From an uncultured SAR86 cluster bacterium (GTDB taxonomy: Bacteria; Pseudomonadota; Gammaproteobacteria; Magnimaribacterales; D2472): a stretch of 64,000 nt of DNA. Location: assembly GCA_902605165.1 (NCBI GenBank), contig CACLBJ010000003.1, positions 1 through 64,000 on the forward strand, given 5' to 3'. Below, in pieces: positions 22,586-34,353 of this stretch. The number at the start of each line of letters is the position of its first letter. Position 1 is the stretch's first letter. A program made the translations under genes and the position numbers. The notes beneath the pieces are model-generated. The model was not told where the DNA came from and made no database searches. It saw only the letters and a list, made by a program, of their open reading frames with translations.

Positions 22586-25404
22586 TTCATATCTCTTTTT
22601 AGTACATTATCAACTAATTCTTGTTGTTGTTGAAGGTGTAATTTCATTAAGCCAACTGCAGGTGCAGCGGCGGGAGGTCTCGTAATTGGTTTGAATGAAT
22701 TTTTTATCTTAAGCTTCTCTAAGACTCTTTCTAATCTGTGACGATGACTAAACCATGCTCCTTGATTTCTTGGCTCTTCTTGAGCCCAAACAAACTCCTC
22801 AGCATCTGAATAACCTTTAAGCATTTCTTCAACCTCAAAATATGGGAAAGGATAAAGCTGCTCAAGTCTGAGTAATGCGACATCTGAAATACCTTTCTCA
22901 TCTCTAGCTTTTTTAAGATCGTAATAAACTTTTCCACTGCAAAGTACTACTCTTTTGATTTTTTCCTTTGGAAGATCATCTCCTATGATGCAATTAAAAC
23001 TTCCACTCGTAAGTTCAGATAAATCACTTGCAGCCTCAGGTAATCTCAAAAGACTCTTTGGAGTAATAACAATAAGAGGTCTTCGCATTTTTCTTATTGC
23101 CTGCCTTCTGAGAAGATGGAAAATTTGGGATGGGGAGCTTGGCATACAAACTTGAATATTATTTGCAGCACATAGCTGTAAAAATCTCTCTAGCCTTGCG
23201 CTACTGTGCTCAGGTCCCATTCCCTCAAATCCATGCGGAAGGAGCATAACTAGCCCAGAAAGCCTTTCCCATTTATGTTCAGCACTAACTATAAATTGAT
23301 CAATTACAACCTGAGCTCCATTCGCGAAATCACCAAACTGAGCTTCCCATATAACAAGACCGCTTGGCCACGTTGCCGAATAACCATACTCGAAACCAAG
23401 AACAGCTTCCTCAGACAATAATGAATCATAAATATCAATTAATGTTTTTCCTTCCTCCGCAATTGGACCTAATGATAGAAACCCTTCTCCATTTTCCTGA
23501 TCAAAGATAACAGCATGACGATGATCAAATGTACCCCTTCTTACATCCTGACCAGTGAATCTTATGGGGTAACCTTCTTTAAGAAGGCTTGAGTATGCCA
23601 TCATTTCAGCAAACCCCCAGTTTAGCTTTATTTCTCCCTGTGACATTTTTACTCTTTCATCAAAAATCTTTTGTACTTTTTTCTGAAGTATAAAATCTGC
23701 TGGAGTTTTAACGATTGATAAAGCATTTTTTTCAATTTCTTTATGAGGAACAGAAGTAGTTACTTCCTCGTACCATTTTCTATTCATGAATTGTTCCCAA
23801 TCAAACCACTGATCATCATTTGATCTTGGTGCTAAGTTAGGAGTAACAGATTCACCATTTTCTATTTGCTTTCTATATGATTTTTTAAAATCTTTAATTT
23901 CGTCATCGGATATTATTGAATTAGCAGTTAAAAGTTTTTCGTATATATCTAAAACGGTTTTATGACTTTTTATTGCTTTATACATTAAAGGTTGAGTTGA
24001 TGAAGGGTCATCAGCTTCGTTATGACCACTCCTTCTGTAACAAACTAAATCAATAACAATATCTTTCTTGAAGTTCTCTCTATATTCACATGCCAATTCT
24101 GAAACATAGACAACTGCTTCAGGATCATCAGCATTTACATGTATGATTGGAGCCTCGATAAATTTACTAATATCGGTTGAGTATCTAGTTGATCTAGCAT
24201 CCCTTATGTGACTTGTTGTGAATCCTATTTGATTATTTACAACGACATGGATTGTGCCTCCTACTCCATATGCTCTAGTTTGTGACATTTGCAAGGTTTC
24301 CATCACAACGCCTTGGCCAGAGAATGCTGCATCACCATGAATAAGAATAGGAACAACCCTATTTCTAAATGTATCTCCTAACCTATCTTGACGAGCTCTT
24401 ACAGAACCAACAACAACTGGATTTACAATTTCTAAATGTGAAGGATTATTTGTTAAGGAGACATGGACATCTCCGTGATCAGTTCTTATATTTGAAGAGT
24501 ATCCCAGATGATATTTTACATCGCCTGTACTTAATCCTTTAAGATCAAAATCTTCTTCAAAAGCTTCGAAAAGCTCTTTTGAAACTTTTCCTAAAACATT
24601 AACTAATAAATTCAGCCTACCCCTGTGTGCCATTCCAAAACAAATTTGCTCAGCACCATTTTTTGAGGTCGTCTTGATGAGCGTATCTACAAGTGGAATA
24701 AGCGATTCACACCCATCAATACCAAATCTTTTCATGCCTGGATATTTGGAAGAAAGAAATTGAGCTAAGCCTCTTGCAGAAATTAATCTTTTTAGTATCT
24801 CTTTTTTTCTTTCTACATCTGAAACTTTATGATTTGAGTTTTCAAACTTTTCAATGATCCAATTTCTTTCTCTTTTATTTGATATATGCTGGAATTCAAT
24901 ACCTATATTTTTACAGTAAGTTATTTTAAGTCTGTCTATCAAATCACTTAATTCATATTCAACACTACTTCCAATTGGGAAATTGCAATTAACCGTGTTT
25001 GAAAGTTCATCTTCATTAAATAAACCTTCTGTTTGGTGCAAATCTGAATGAATAACTTTTTCAGCAATTCCAAGAGGATCTAAATCTGCGGCGGTATGTC
25101 CATAGTCTCTATAAGCTTTTATTAAAGTTTGGACCTTTGCTTCGAGAGGATTCTTTTCTTGAGAGATAACTTTTGCTCTAGGTACAGACCTCCTAGAAAC
25201 ATTCTGAAAGTGTTTTATTACATCTTGATGAGAACTATCTTTTTGGGATCCATTTTGAAACGGTAAGTCATTAAAGTAAGCTTTCCACTCCTCTGAAATT
25301 GAATCGGGATCTTGTAAATAACTCTCATATAAATCCTCTAAATATGAGAGGTGTCCGCCAGATGTATGAGAATCACTCATATAATCTGACATTGTCTTTT
25401 TCAT
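22582..25404 (-). CDS. sucA: 2-oxoglutarate dehydrogenase E1
   Basis: [28 protein letters not shown], operon context. Confidence 0.98.
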   Translation of the reverse strand: MKKTMSDYMSDSHTSGGHLSYLEDLYESYLQDPDSISEEWKAYFNDLPFQNGSQKDSSHQDVIKHFQNVSRRSVPRAKVISQEKNPLEAKVQTLIKAYRDYGHTAADLDPLGIAEKVIHSDLHQTEGLFNEDELSNTVNCNFPIGSSVEYELSDLIDRLKITYCKNIGIEFQHISNKRERNWIIEKFENSNHKVSDVERKKEILKRLISARGLAQFLSSKYPGMKRFGIDGCESLIPLVDTLIKTTSKNGAEQICFGMAHRGRLNLLVNVLGKVSKELFEAFEEDFDLKGLSTGDVKYHLGYSSNIRTDHGDVHVSLTNNPSHLEIVNPVVVGSVRARQDRLGDTFRNRVVPILIHGDAAFSGQGVVMETLQMSQTRAYGVGGTIHVVVNNQIGFTTSHIRDARSTRYSTDISKFIEAPIIHVNADDPEAVVYVSELACEYRENFKKDIVIDLVCYRRSGHNEADDPSSTQPLMYKAIKSHKTVLDIYEKLLTANSIISDDEIKDFKKSYRKQIENGESVTPNLAPRSNDDQWFDWEQFMNRKWYEEVTTSVPHKEIEKNALSIVKTPADFILQKKVQKIFDERVKMSQGEIKLNWGFAEMMAYSSLLKEGYPIRFTGQDVRRGTFDHRHAVIFDQENGEGFLSLGPIAEEGKTLIDIYDSLLSEEAVLGFEYGYSATWPSGLVIWEAQFGDFANGAQVVIDQFIVSAEHKWERLSGLVMLLPHGFEGMGPEHSSARLERFLQLCAANNIQVCMPSSPSQIFHLLRRQAIRKMRRPLIVITPKSLLRLPEAASDLSELTSGSFNCIIGDDLPKEKIKRVVLCSGKVYYDLKKARDEKGISDVALLRLEQLYPFPYFEVEEMLKGYSDAEEFVWAQEEPRNQGAWFSHRHRLERVLEKLKIKNSFKPITRPPAAAPAVGLMKLHLQQQQELVDNVLKRDMK

Positions 25405-25408
25405 CAGC

Positions 25409-26146
25409 TCACTCCAAACCTACAACCTTAATTTTATCCTCTTTAGTGCCAGTTAAAAGCATTGATTTAATTTCACCAATTGCTTTATTTGGATTTAAAC
25501 CTTTTGGGCAAACACTTACACAATTCATAATGCCATGACACCTATAAACACTAAAAGGATCTCCTAATTCTTCTAGTCTCTCTTGTTTCTTAGTGTCTCT
25601 TGTATCCGCAAGAAATCTGTATGCCTGAAGAAGTGCAGCTGGACCAACAAATTTGTCAGGATTCCACCAAAAAGATGGACAACTTGTTGAACAGCAAGCG
25701 CATAAAATACATTCATATAGGCCATCTAACTTATCTCTATCTTTAGGAGATTGAAGTCTTTCCTGCTCTGGTGGCTTTGAGTCAGACTGCAAAAATGGTT
25801 TAATTTTTTCATACTGCTCATAGAATTGAGTCATATCTACAATAAGGTCTCTTATAACAGGAAGACCAGGTAAAGGCCTTAGCTCCAGCTTGTTACCTCT
25901 TAAGACTTCAGACAAAGGAGTAATACATGCCAAACCATTTTTACCATTAATGTTCATGCCATCAGATCCGCACACACCCTCTCTGCATGATCGCCTATAA
26001 GAAATTGTCACATCATCTTCTTTAAGCATATTAAGAAGATCTAAAACCATAATGTCTTTTTTAGGTTTTTTAACCTTATAGTTCTTCATATAAGGAAACT
26101 TATCCTGCTCAGGATTATATCTATATAGGCTTACGCTTAGCTCCAT
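25409..26146 (-). CDS. sdhB: Succinate dehydrogenase iron-sulfur subunit
   Basis: SCREGVCGSDGMNINGKNGLAC, ECILCACCSTSCPS. Confidence 0.98.
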   Translation of the reverse strand: MELSVSLYRYNPEQDKFPYMKNYKVKKPKKDIMVLDLLNMLKEDDVTISYRRSCREGVCGSDGMNINGKNGLACITPLSEVLRGNKLELRPLPGLPVIRDLIVDMTQFYEQYEKIKPFLQSDSKPPEQERLQSPKDRDKLDGLYECILCACCSTSCPSFWWNPDKFVGPAALLQAYRFLADTRDTKKQERLEELGDPFSVYRCHGIMNCVSVCPKGLNPNKAIGEIKSMLLTGTKEDKIKVVGLE

Positions 26147-26147
26147 T

Positions 26148-27938
26148 TTAATAAGACCTCATTTTAGGAGGAAATGCTTCAACTTCTTTAGGAACAAAAT
26201 TAACATCTCTTTTCCCCAATTTTTTTTCAACTGGATCATATAAAGAATGGCATAACCAATTCTCATCATCTCTTTCGGGAAAGTCATCTCTGGCATGAGC
26301 ACCTCTACTTTCGTCTCTCATCATTGCAGAAATAGCTGTAGCCTCAGCAACCTCTAAAAGATTCTGTAACTCGAGTGCCTCAACTCTGTTGGTATTAAAA
26401 GCAATACTTTTATCCTTCAAATAAAGATTTTCGGATTTCTCTCTTATTTCCTTAAGTTCTTTGACTCCTTTCTCCATAAACTCTCCACGCCTAAAGACAC
26501 CAAAGTAGCTCTGCATACAGGTTTGGAGTTGTTTTTTAACATCAGCAACCTCATATCCAGATTCAGATTCATTAAGTGTGTTTAATCTGCTCATGGCCAA
26601 TTCAATATCTTCATTCGAAGCCTTATCTACACCACCACCAGATTTAAGCTCCTCATTTATGTGCTTTCCTGCAGCTCTTCCAAAAACAACCAGATCTAAT
26701 AATGAGTTTCCACCCAGCCTGTTGGCACCGTGAACAGATACACATGCAGCTTCTCCAACAGAAAAAAGCCCAGAAACCATGAAATCTTTTTCATCATTCC
26801 TGCTAAATGCTTGTCCATGTATGTTCGTTGGAGTGCCTCCCATCATGTAATGACATGTGGGAACAACAGGAATTGGCTCCTTAATAGGATCAACATGTGC
26901 AAAAGTTTTTGAGAGCTCACATATACCTGGTAGTTTTGAATTAAGGACATCTGCACCCAAATGATCAAGTTTCAAAAAAACATGATCTTTTTCTGGACCA
27001 CAGCCTCTACCTTCAAGTATTTCCATAACCATTGATCTAGCAACAACATCTCTTCCTGCGAGGTCCTTAGCATTTGGAGCATATCTTTCCATAAATCTTT
27101 CACCATCTGCATTGACCAAATATCCACCTTCACCTCTGCAACCCTCAGTTACAAGAGACCCTGCACCGTGAATACCAGTTGGATGAAATTGCCACATTTC
27201 CATATCTTGTGCGGGAAAACCAGCTCTTAGAGTCATTCCAAGACCATCTCCAGTATTAATCAAAGCATTTGTCGTGGATGCATATATTCTTCCAGCACCG
27301 CCAGTTGCTAATACTGTTGCCTGAGCTTTAAGGTAACAAACTTCACCAGATTCAATGGAAAAAGCTATAACTCCAGTGATCTCATTCTTTGAATTTTTTA
27401 CAAGGTCAACAGCAAACCATTCATTAAGAAAGTTCGTTCCTTCTTTAACATTATTTTGGTAAAGAGTATGAAGAAGTGCATGACCTGTTCTGTCTGCAGC
27501 TGCACAAGTTCTAGCTGCCTGTCCGCCTTTTCCAAAATCTTTAGACTGTCCGCCAAATGGTCTTTGATAAATTCTTCCATTTTCAAAACGAGAAAATGGC
27601 AGGCCCATGTGCTCCAATTCGTAAACTGCTTTAGGTCCCTCTGAGCACATGTACTCAATAGCATCCTGATCGCCAATATAGTCAGAGCCTTTAACCGTAT
27701 CATACATATGCCATCTCCAATCATCATTTGGATCTGCGCTCTGAATTGCACATGTGATTCCTCCTTGAGCTGAAACGGTATGAGACCTAGTTGGAAAAAC
27801 TTTAGAAATAACAGCAGTATTTAAACCTGATTTGGCTAGCTCAAGAGAAGTCCTCATGCCTGATCCACCCCCACCAACAATCAGTGCATCAAATTCTTTT
27901 ATGTTATTTTTTGCTGCGATATTGATTACTTTATTCAT
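26148..27938 (-). CDS. sdhA: Succinate dehydrogenase flavoprotein subunit
   Basis: [49 protein letters not shown]. Confidence 0.98.
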   Translation of the reverse strand: MNKVINIAAKNNIKEFDALIVGGGGSGMRTSLELAKSGLNTAVISKVFPTRSHTVSAQGGITCAIQSADPNDDWRWHMYDTVKGSDYIGDQDAIEYMCSEGPKAVYELEHMGLPFSRFENGRIYQRPFGGQSKDFGKGGQAARTCAAADRTGHALLHTLYQNNVKEGTNFLNEWFAVDLVKNSKNEITGVIAFSIESGEVCYLKAQATVLATGGAGRIYASTTNALINTGDGLGMTLRAGFPAQDMEMWQFHPTGIHGAGSLVTEGCRGEGGYLVNADGERFMERYAPNAKDLAGRDVVARSMVMEILEGRGCGPEKDHVFLKLDHLGADVLNSKLPGICELSKTFAHVDPIKEPIPVVPTCHYMMGGTPTNIHGQAFSRNDEKDFMVSGLFSVGEAACVSVHGANRLGGNSLLDLVVFGRAAGKHINEELKSGGGVDKASNEDIELAMSRLNTLNESESGYEVADVKKQLQTCMQSYFGVFRRGEFMEKGVKELKEIREKSENLYLKDKSIAFNTNRVEALELQNLLEVAEATAISAMMRDESRGAHARDDFPERDDENWLCHSLYDPVEKKLGKRDVNFVPKEVEAFPPKMRSY

Positions 27939-28300
27939 GAAATATTATTAAAAATAATTGTTAACGATACTATTAAATAACTAAGTCCAAATAAAGAAAA
28001 AACAACAGTATAAATAGATCTTAAAGTATCGGCATATTTAGAGATTCTATAGCTTAAGAATCCTATTGTTCTTCTTGTTAGATAATCAGTTCCAACAGTC
28101 CATAGACCGATAAATGAGTGAATAATAGCTGAGCCAAAAAAGCATAATGTAAAAAAAATCATAATAGGTGAATAAAAGAAATTATTCCAAGCTGCAAATG
28201 TTAATTCTGAAGAGTAAATAAAATAAAAAACGTAACCAATATAAATTAGATTAATCACTGCGCTAGACCTTTGAAGATACCAAATTGTTGATCCTTTCAT
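27935..28300 (-). CDS. sdhD: Succinate dehydrogenase membrane anchor subunit SdhD
   Basis: Three-TM protein between sdhC and sdhA; start set at MKGSTIWYL (ATGA overlap with sdhC). Confidence 0.85.
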   Translation of the reverse strand: MKGSTIWYLQRSSAVINLIYIGYVFYFIYSSELTFAAWNNFFYSPIMIFFTLCFFGSAIIHSFIGLWTVGTDYLTRRTIGFLSYRISKYADTLRSIYTVVFSLFGLSYLIVSLTIIFNNIS

Positions 28301-28683
28301 GAAAAAATCTTCCAAAATACTAAGGAAGTTGAAATAGTCCAGAAGGAGATGACAAATATTGCAGAATATTTTGCAGCAAGAAGTGATTCACCTATATGAG
28401 CATCCATTATTAGGTGCCTTACACCTGAAAGAATGTGATACCAAAGAATGCAAAAACTTAAAACAATTAGGCCTAAAATAAATTTATGATCCCGCAAAAA
28501 TAGTGACAACTCATTAAATGAATCTTCGCTTTCAGTAGAAAAATATATTAATGCAAGCATCAGTGGCAAAGTAATAAAAAAAACATACAATCCTGCCAAT
28601 CTATGTGTGATAGAAATTAAAGCAGAGACAGGGAGATTTATCTTACGAAGATCTATATAAACCGGGCGATGGTCTGTATTCAT
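28297..28683 (-). CDS. sdhC: Succinate dehydrogenase cytochrome b556 subunit
   Basis: RPVYIDLRKINLPVSALISITHRLAGLYVF, HILSGVRHLIMD. Confidence 0.95.
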   Translation of the reverse strand: MNTDHRPVYIDLRKINLPVSALISITHRLAGLYVFFITLPLMLALIYFSTESEDSFNELSLFLRDHKFILGLIVLSFCILWYHILSGVRHLIMDAHIGESLLAAKYSAIFVISFWTISTSLVFWKIFS

Positions 28684-28755
28684 AGAGTGGACAAATGTTT
28701 ACTAATACTTTCCTTTTATGCACTAATTATACGTAAAAGACCGCAAATTAATACT

Positions 28756-30147
28756 TTATTTCTTAGCTTTTTTTACAAAAGATAATAGTCTCTTACGTTT
28801 CTTAATTTGCCTTTCAGTAAGAGTGTTTTTACCTTTATAGGGATTGTCAGATTTCCGAAATATTATCTTTAATTGAATACTCTTAAGGTCAAGATACTTT
28901 TTAAAAGAATTATAAATATATTTCTTATAGTTTGCAGGAAGTTTTTTATCCTGCGATGCATGAATTATCAATGTTGTTGGGTTAATGCCCGCAAAATGTA
29001 TGTATCTAAATTTTAGTGATTTTCCAGATACAGAGGGAGGTGATCTCTCCTCAATAACTCGTTTTAGAATTCTATTAAGTTTTGAGGTTGCAAATTTTGT
29101 TACTGATTTCTGAAGAGTGTCGTCAATTTCTTTAAAAAGCTTCTTAAAACCTTTTCCCTTCAGTGCTGAAATCTTTATAAGCTTTAAATCTTCAAAAAAC
29201 CTTTTCTCCATTTTCTTATTATCAAAAAACTCTTTCATCTTTTTTCTACTAAGCAAATCGGTCTTATTAATTGCAAGTATTATTGGTTTACCAAATTTTT
29301 CAATCATAGATAGAATTTTTAGATCCTGATCAACAAGTCCAGAATCAGCATCTATTAAAAGAATAGTGATATCTGATTCTGATGCGGCATGCATAGCTCT
29401 TACATAAGAAAAATATTCAATATTTGTTTTTGTTTTATACCCTTTTCTTATTCCAGCCGTATCAAATAGTTCATATTTTTTTTTACCAAATTCAACCGGC
29501 ACATTGATTGTATCAATTGTGGTTCCTGCTAAAGGAGAGACAATTACTCTCTCTTTTAGTGATAGAGAATTAATTAAAGTTGATTTACCAGCATTCGGCC
29601 TACCAATAATTGAGATCTTTGGTGAATTGCTCTCTGCAGTATCAGAAATATTTTCTGTAATATTTGATTTTAAATACGTTCTTAATTCATTAAGTCCAAT
29701 TGAGTGTTCGGCGCTAATCGATAATGAGTTATTTATACCTTTTTGAGATAAATCATAAGAAGCATTTGAAACATGTTTTTTATCATTTTTATTTAAAACT
29801 GGAATAAATTTTTTATTTCTTTTTCTCAGATTTTCTAGAATTTCTGAGTCAAGGTTAGTTAATTCTTCGGACCCATCGATCACAAATAAAACTAAAGATG
29901 ATTCATCAACTGCAATCCATGCTTGTTCAGATATTTCATTTCCTATACTTTCTTTTTTGCTTAAATCAATTCCTCCTGTATCAATTAAGAAAGTTTTGCT
30001 ATCCCCCATAGATAATAAGCCATAATTTCTATCCTTTGTTAATCCGGAGAAGTTGGAAACTATTGCGCCTCTAGATTTAGTAAGTTTATTAAAAAGAGTG
30101 GATTTACCTACGTTTGGCCTGCCAATGATTGCAACTGTATTTAACAT
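28756..30147 (-). CDS. der: Ribosome-associated GTPase Der (EngA)
   Basis: Tandem G domains: GRPNVGKSTLFNKL and GRPNAGKSTLINSL. Confidence 0.98.
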   Translation of the reverse strand: MLNTVAIIGRPNVGKSTLFNKLTKSRGAIVSNFSGLTKDRNYGLLSMGDSKTFLIDTGGIDLSKKESIGNEISEQAWIAVDESSLVLFVIDGSEELTNLDSEILENLRKRNKKFIPVLNKNDKKHVSNASYDLSQKGINNSLSISAEHSIGLNELRTYLKSNITENISDTAESNSPKISIIGRPNAGKSTLINSLSLKERVIVSPLAGTTIDTINVPVEFGKKKYELFDTAGIRKGYKTKTNIEYFSYVRAMHAASESDITILLIDADSGLVDQDLKILSMIEKFGKPIILAINKTDLLSRKKMKEFFDNKKMEKRFFEDLKLIKISALKGKGFKKLFKEIDDTLQKSVTKFATSKLNRILKRVIEERSPPSVSGKSLKFRYIHFAGINPTTLIIHASQDKKLPANYKKYIYNSFKKYLDLKSIQLKIIFRKSDNPYKGKNTLTERQIKKRKRLLSFVKKAKK

Positions 30148-30161
30148 GACTAATACTCATT

Positions 30162-31301
30162 CTAGAAACTTAAACTAAAAAGTCTCATCTTTTCATCGAT
30201 TGCATAAAAAGAATCTGAGCGGCTAATTAAAGTTGTGATTTTATTACGAGATATTTTCTTTCTAGCTACAGTAATGCCAGTAAGTGGGTCTATGGCATGA
30301 ATGTAACCCTCAAGATCTCCCACTAATATATATCCTTTAAATGTTTCAGGATTTGAGAGCTCTCTAAGTGCATATTCTTCAAGCTTCCAAGAGTCCTCGA
30401 AAGTTCTTGATGAATATGTAGATATTTTTGAGTCAGCTGAAATTATTCCTAATACTCCTCTAAGAATGAAAGGCTCATAAAAGGATGACTCTTTAGATTC
30501 CCAAACTGGTCTTCTTTGAGCAGCATCAAAAACTGATAAGTTTCCTTGGAAATTTACAGTATAAATTCTATTGCCTTCCAAAATTGGTGAAGAATCAGCA
30601 TCTATTAAGTTATCTAACTCGGAGACTCCTTCTGTAAAGGATATTGCTCCATCCCATATAGGTAAGCCAGTTTTAAGATTGAATGCTCCAATTCTTCCAT
30701 TGTCAAAGGTTGCATAAACTATACTGTCATTTATCACTGGAGAGCTGCTTCCTCTTACTGTAAGATTTGGTGCTACTGATCTGTATGACCATTCCTCAGT
30801 ACCTGTTTCAATATTAAACGCATTTAAAAAGCCACTTGCAGTTTTCACAATAACTAGGCCAGCATCAACATCGACATTAGCAAGAACTTCGCCGCCTGCA
30901 AAAGATCTCCAAACAATAGAACCATCTTCTTGATCAAGGGAAATTAAGTTACCTTGATCATCAGATAAGAATAATTTACCAAATCCAGCCACTATTCCAG
31001 CACTAATTATTGTTTCTAGTTCAGTCTCCCAAAGCACTTCTCCAGATTCAATATCCATATTTGAAACATTGCCCTCTGGATCAACAAAAAATAAATTATT
31101 GCCAGAAAATGCAGGTATAAAATTATTAAGTGTGTTCTGCCCTTTAAATTTTGTTTCCCAGTTTTCAATAAACTCAAATCTCTCATTAAAATCTATAAGC
31201 TCTCTTGGCTCATCAGGATCAATTTCATCTGGCTGCCAAAACGCAATAGAAGAACATGAAGTAATCAACAATATTAAGATGAGTGAAAGTATTTTATTCA
31301 T
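30162..31301 (-). CDS. bamB: Outer membrane assembly lipoprotein BamB
   Basis: Lipobox LLITSCSS, PQQ/WD-like repeats, der-bamB-yfgM-hisS synteny. Confidence 0.93.
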   Translation of the reverse strand: MNKILSLILILLITSCSSIAFWQPDEIDPDEPRELIDFNERFEFIENWETKFKGQNTLNNFIPAFSGNNLFFVDPEGNVSNMDIESGEVLWETELETIISAGIVAGFGKLFLSDDQGNLISLDQEDGSIVWRSFAGGEVLANVDVDAGLVIVKTASGFLNAFNIETGTEEWSYRSVAPNLTVRGSSSPVINDSIVYATFDNGRIGAFNLKTGLPIWDGAISFTEGVSELDNLIDADSSPILEGNRIYTVNFQGNLSVFDAAQRRPVWESKESSFYEPFILRGVLGIISADSKISTYSSRTFEDSWKLEEYALRELSNPETFKGYILVGDLEGYIHAIDPLTGITVARKKISRNKITTLISRSDSFYAIDEKMRLFSLSF

Positions 31302-31926
31302 TTGTATTAAGGTTATTTATTTTTAATTCTACGAGGTTTCTTAATCCGATGTCTGTATGTTTTTCAAAGGCGCTTTGATACTGCTGAAGAGCTAAATCAT
31401 CATTGCCTACACCGCTAAGAGCATCACCTTTAAGTTCATGAGTATATGCATCTTCGTCGCTTGAGTATTTTTCAAGAACAGTAAGAGCGTCTTCAAACCT
31501 ACCTAAAGCAATTGAAATGCGAGCAATATTAGTTCTTGCTATACCATTGATAAGACTATTGCCAAAAAAACCATCGCTGTTCTCTTTAAGTTGATAAAAA
31601 ATATCTAAGCTTTCCTCTAGATTATTTTCTTTTGCTAGATCAGATCCTTTTTTTAACATAGCTAAATGAGAATAGCCTGTGTCTGAATAATTTGTTGTTA
31701 AGTTTTGAAAAAGTTTTTCTCTGTCATCCTGAACTGAGGATACTTGCCAATCCTCATACAACATTTTTGCAGCCTGAGTCTGACTTGATTTAACTCCTTC
31801 AGTAAAGAAATATCCGCCTAATGAAATTGCTATTACTAGAATTACTAAGAAAATATAAAACTTATAATCTTTAAAGAAATTTATAATTGACTGAACTCTT
31901 TCTTCGTCGCTTCTTACTGTAACCAT
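31294..31926 (-). CDS. yfgM: YfgM family TPR protein (ancillary SecYEG translocon subunit)
   Basis: One N-terminal TM plus TPR-like region, between bamB and hisS. Confidence 0.85.
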   Translation of the reverse strand: MVTVRSDEERVQSIINFFKDYKFYIFLVILVIAISLGGYFFTEGVKSSQTQAAKMLYEDWQVSSVQDDREKLFQNLTTNYSDTGYSHLAMLKKGSDLAKENNLEESLDIFYQLKENSDGFFGNSLINGIARTNIARISIALGRFEDALTVLEKYSSDEDAYTHELKGDALSGVGNDDLALQQYQSAFEKHTDIGLRNLVELKINNLNTNE

Positions 31927-31937
31927 TTTAACTTTAT

Positions 31938-33185
31938 TTAAATATCTTTATAAAAATCAAGAATCTCATCAACACTCATGTTTACTTGATAACCGTCTTC
32001 ATCAAATGACTTAACTGTTATAGTGTCAGAATCAAATTCTTCTTCTCCCATTATAAAGACAAATTTAGCACCAAGCTTACTTGCCTTTCTTAGCTTTGCT
32101 TTGAGACTTGCATCAGTGAAATTCGTTTCAAGTCGAACGTCATAATTATGGCTTCTCAAAAGTTGTGCTATTTTAAATGCTAAAGCATTCATTTTGCTAG
32201 AGGTTGTTACAAAAGAAATTACTTTATTAGATTTGATATTTTTCTTCTTCTTTATGAGATTTAACCTTTCTAGACCAATGGCAAATCCAATTGCAGGCAT
32301 TTCTTTGCCGCCAAGATCTTTTGAAAGCTCGTCATATCTACCCCCTCCCAAGAAAGAATCCTGCGCTCCTAGATTCGAAGAGACTGCTTCAAAAACAAGC
32401 CCAGTATAATAATCAAGCCCTCTAACGAGAGAGCTATCAAGTTCAATCTCAACATATTTACCAAAAACACTTTGAATCTTATCAAGAAGATTTAATTGTT
32501 CGAAAGAGAGAAAATCTATGATCTTTGGGCCTTTATCAAGAAAGTCCTTTAAATCACCATCTTTCGAATCAAGTAATCTCAGTGGGTTTTTATTGAGTTT
32601 TTCCATATCATTGTCACTTAACTCACCTTTATAAGTTTTCAAATACTTAAGCAATTCTGATAAAAATTTTTCTTTGGTATCTTTATCTCCTAGATGATTA
32701 ATTCTTAAAACAGAGTTCTCAAGTTCTAATTCGATAAAAATATCACACACTATTGAAATAATTTCTAAATCTGAAGAACCCTCCTCAAATCCAAGCAATT
32801 CAACCCCTGCTTGATTAAACTGCCTAAATCTCCCCTTTTGCGGTCTTTCGTATCTAAACATAGGGCCTTGATACCAAAGTTTGTGTTCTGCGGTATCTAG
32901 TTTTTTTTGTATTATTGATCTTACGACACCAGCTGTTCCTTCGGGTCTCAAAGATAGGCTTTGTTCGTTACGATCATTAAAGCTATAAATTTCTTTATTT
33001 ACAATATCTGATGTTACTCCTGTAGATCTTATAAATAGCTCTGTTTGTTCTAAAATTGGAGTATTAACTTCATTAAGGTTATGAGATAGGAATATTTTAC
33101 TTAGAGTTTCATTTAGTTCTGCAAGATAGTTTGTATCAGATTCAAAAACATCAGGCATTCCTCTAATTGAGCTTATTTTATCCAT
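31938..33185 (-). CDS. hisS: Histidyl-tRNA synthetase
   Basis: SIRGMPDVFE, LRPEGTAGVVRS, GLDYYTGLVFE, GGGRYD. Confidence 0.97.
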   Translation of the reverse strand: MDKISSIRGMPDVFESDTNYLAELNETLSKIFLSHNLNEVNTPILEQTELFIRSTGVTSDIVNKEIYSFNDRNEQSLSLRPEGTAGVVRSIIQKKLDTAEHKLWYQGPMFRYERPQKGRFRQFNQAGVELLGFEEGSSDLEIISIVCDIFIELELENSVLRINHLGDKDTKEKFLSELLKYLKTYKGELSDNDMEKLNKNPLRLLDSKDGDLKDFLDKGPKIIDFLSFEQLNLLDKIQSVFGKYVEIELDSSLVRGLDYYTGLVFEAVSSNLGAQDSFLGGGRYDELSKDLGGKEMPAIGFAIGLERLNLIKKKKNIKSNKVISFVTTSSKMNALAFKIAQLLRSHNYDVRLETNFTDASLKAKLRKASKLGAKFVFIMGEEEFDSDTITVKSFDEDGYQVNMSVDEILDFYKDI

Positions 33186-33186
33186 A

Positions 33187-34284
33187 TTAGCCTCTTGCAA
33201 TAATTGTATCAGATGATGATGAATTAATTTTATCTCTTACCTGTAACTCTATCTCATCGACAAGCTCTTCATTTGTAAGTTTTTTAGAGGGAAGGCCATC
33301 AATATATAAAAGATTATTTGGGCTAGCTCCTGTAAGGCCAATGTCTGCAGCTTTGGATTCTCCAGGACCATTAACATAGCATCCAATTATAGCTACCTCT
33401 AGATCTTCTGAGATATCTTCAAATCTTGATTCAAGTTCATTTACAACCTCAATAACATTAAAATTCATTCTAGAGCAGCTTGGACAAGCTATTATTTTAA
33501 CGCCCCTACTTCTAATATTAAGACTTTTAAGAATATCCCATCCAACTTTAATTTCATCAACTGGATCTGATGCAAGTGATATTCTTATAGTATCTCCAAT
33601 ACCCTCAGATAATAGCATCCCTACGCCAATTGAAGACTTTACGGTGCCTCCTCTAAAACTTCCAGCTTCAGTTATACCTAAATGAAGAGGCTGATCTATT
33701 AAATTTGAGATTTTCCTATATGCATCAACAGTCATCTCAATATTAGATGCCTTAAGACTCATTTTATAGTGATCAAAATCATGTTTCGCAAGAATATCTA
33801 TATGTCTTTGTGCTGATTCAACTAAAGCATCAGCATTTGGTTCTCCGTACTTCTTTTGAAGGTCTTTCTCGAGAGAGCCTGCATTTACACCGACTCGTAT
33901 TGGAACACCATTATGCTTTGCTGCATTTATAACCTCTATTACTTTCTTCTCTTTGCCAATGTTTCCCGGATTGATCCTTAGGCAATCAGCTGAATCTGCA
34001 ACCTCTATAGCAAGCATATAATCAAAATGTATATCGGCAACTAATGGAATAGATACTGCTTTTTTAATTTTTTTAAATGCTGAAGCTGAAGCTTTATCAG
34101 GAACTGAAACCCTAATAATATCTGCTCCTGCAGCAACAAGAGAGTTAATTTGTTCAATCGTTCCATTTACATCGCATGTATCAGTATTTGTCATTGATTG
34201 AACAGAAATGGGATTAAAGTCACCAACCTTTACGTTACCAACGGTAACAAGTTTAGTGGGTTTTCTTTTAATCCAATTAGTCAC
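33187..34284 (-). CDS. ispG: 4-hydroxy-3-methylbut-2-en-1-yl diphosphate synthase
   Basis: [42 protein letters not shown]. Confidence 0.97.
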   Translation of the reverse strand: MTNWIKRKPTKLVTVGNVKVGDFNPISVQSMTNTDTCDVNGTIEQINSLVAAGADIIRVSVPDKASASAFKKIKKAVSIPLVADIHFDYMLAIEVADSADCLRINPGNIGKEKKVIEVINAAKHNGVPIRVGVNAGSLEKDLQKKYGEPNADALVESAQRHIDILAKHDFDHYKMSLKASNIEMTVDAYRKISNLIDQPLHLGITEAGSFRGGTVKSSIGVGMLLSEGIGDTIRISLASDPVDEIKVGWDILKSLNIRSRGVKIIACPSCSRMNFNVIEVVNELESRFEDISEDLEVAIIGCYVNGPGESKAADIGLTGASPNNLLYIDGLPSKKLTNEELVDEIELQVRDKINSSSSDTIIARG

Positions 34285-34353
34285 GATCTTAATAGTTTTA
34301 TCAAAAAGTAGTATAAGTTAGATATAAAAAAATCCGAAGCAATAAGATAAAAA

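Noticed and set aside
27398-27751. 117-aa minus-strand ORF overlapping sdhA in another frame
   Set aside because: Out-of-frame ORF within conserved sdhA; no supporting features.
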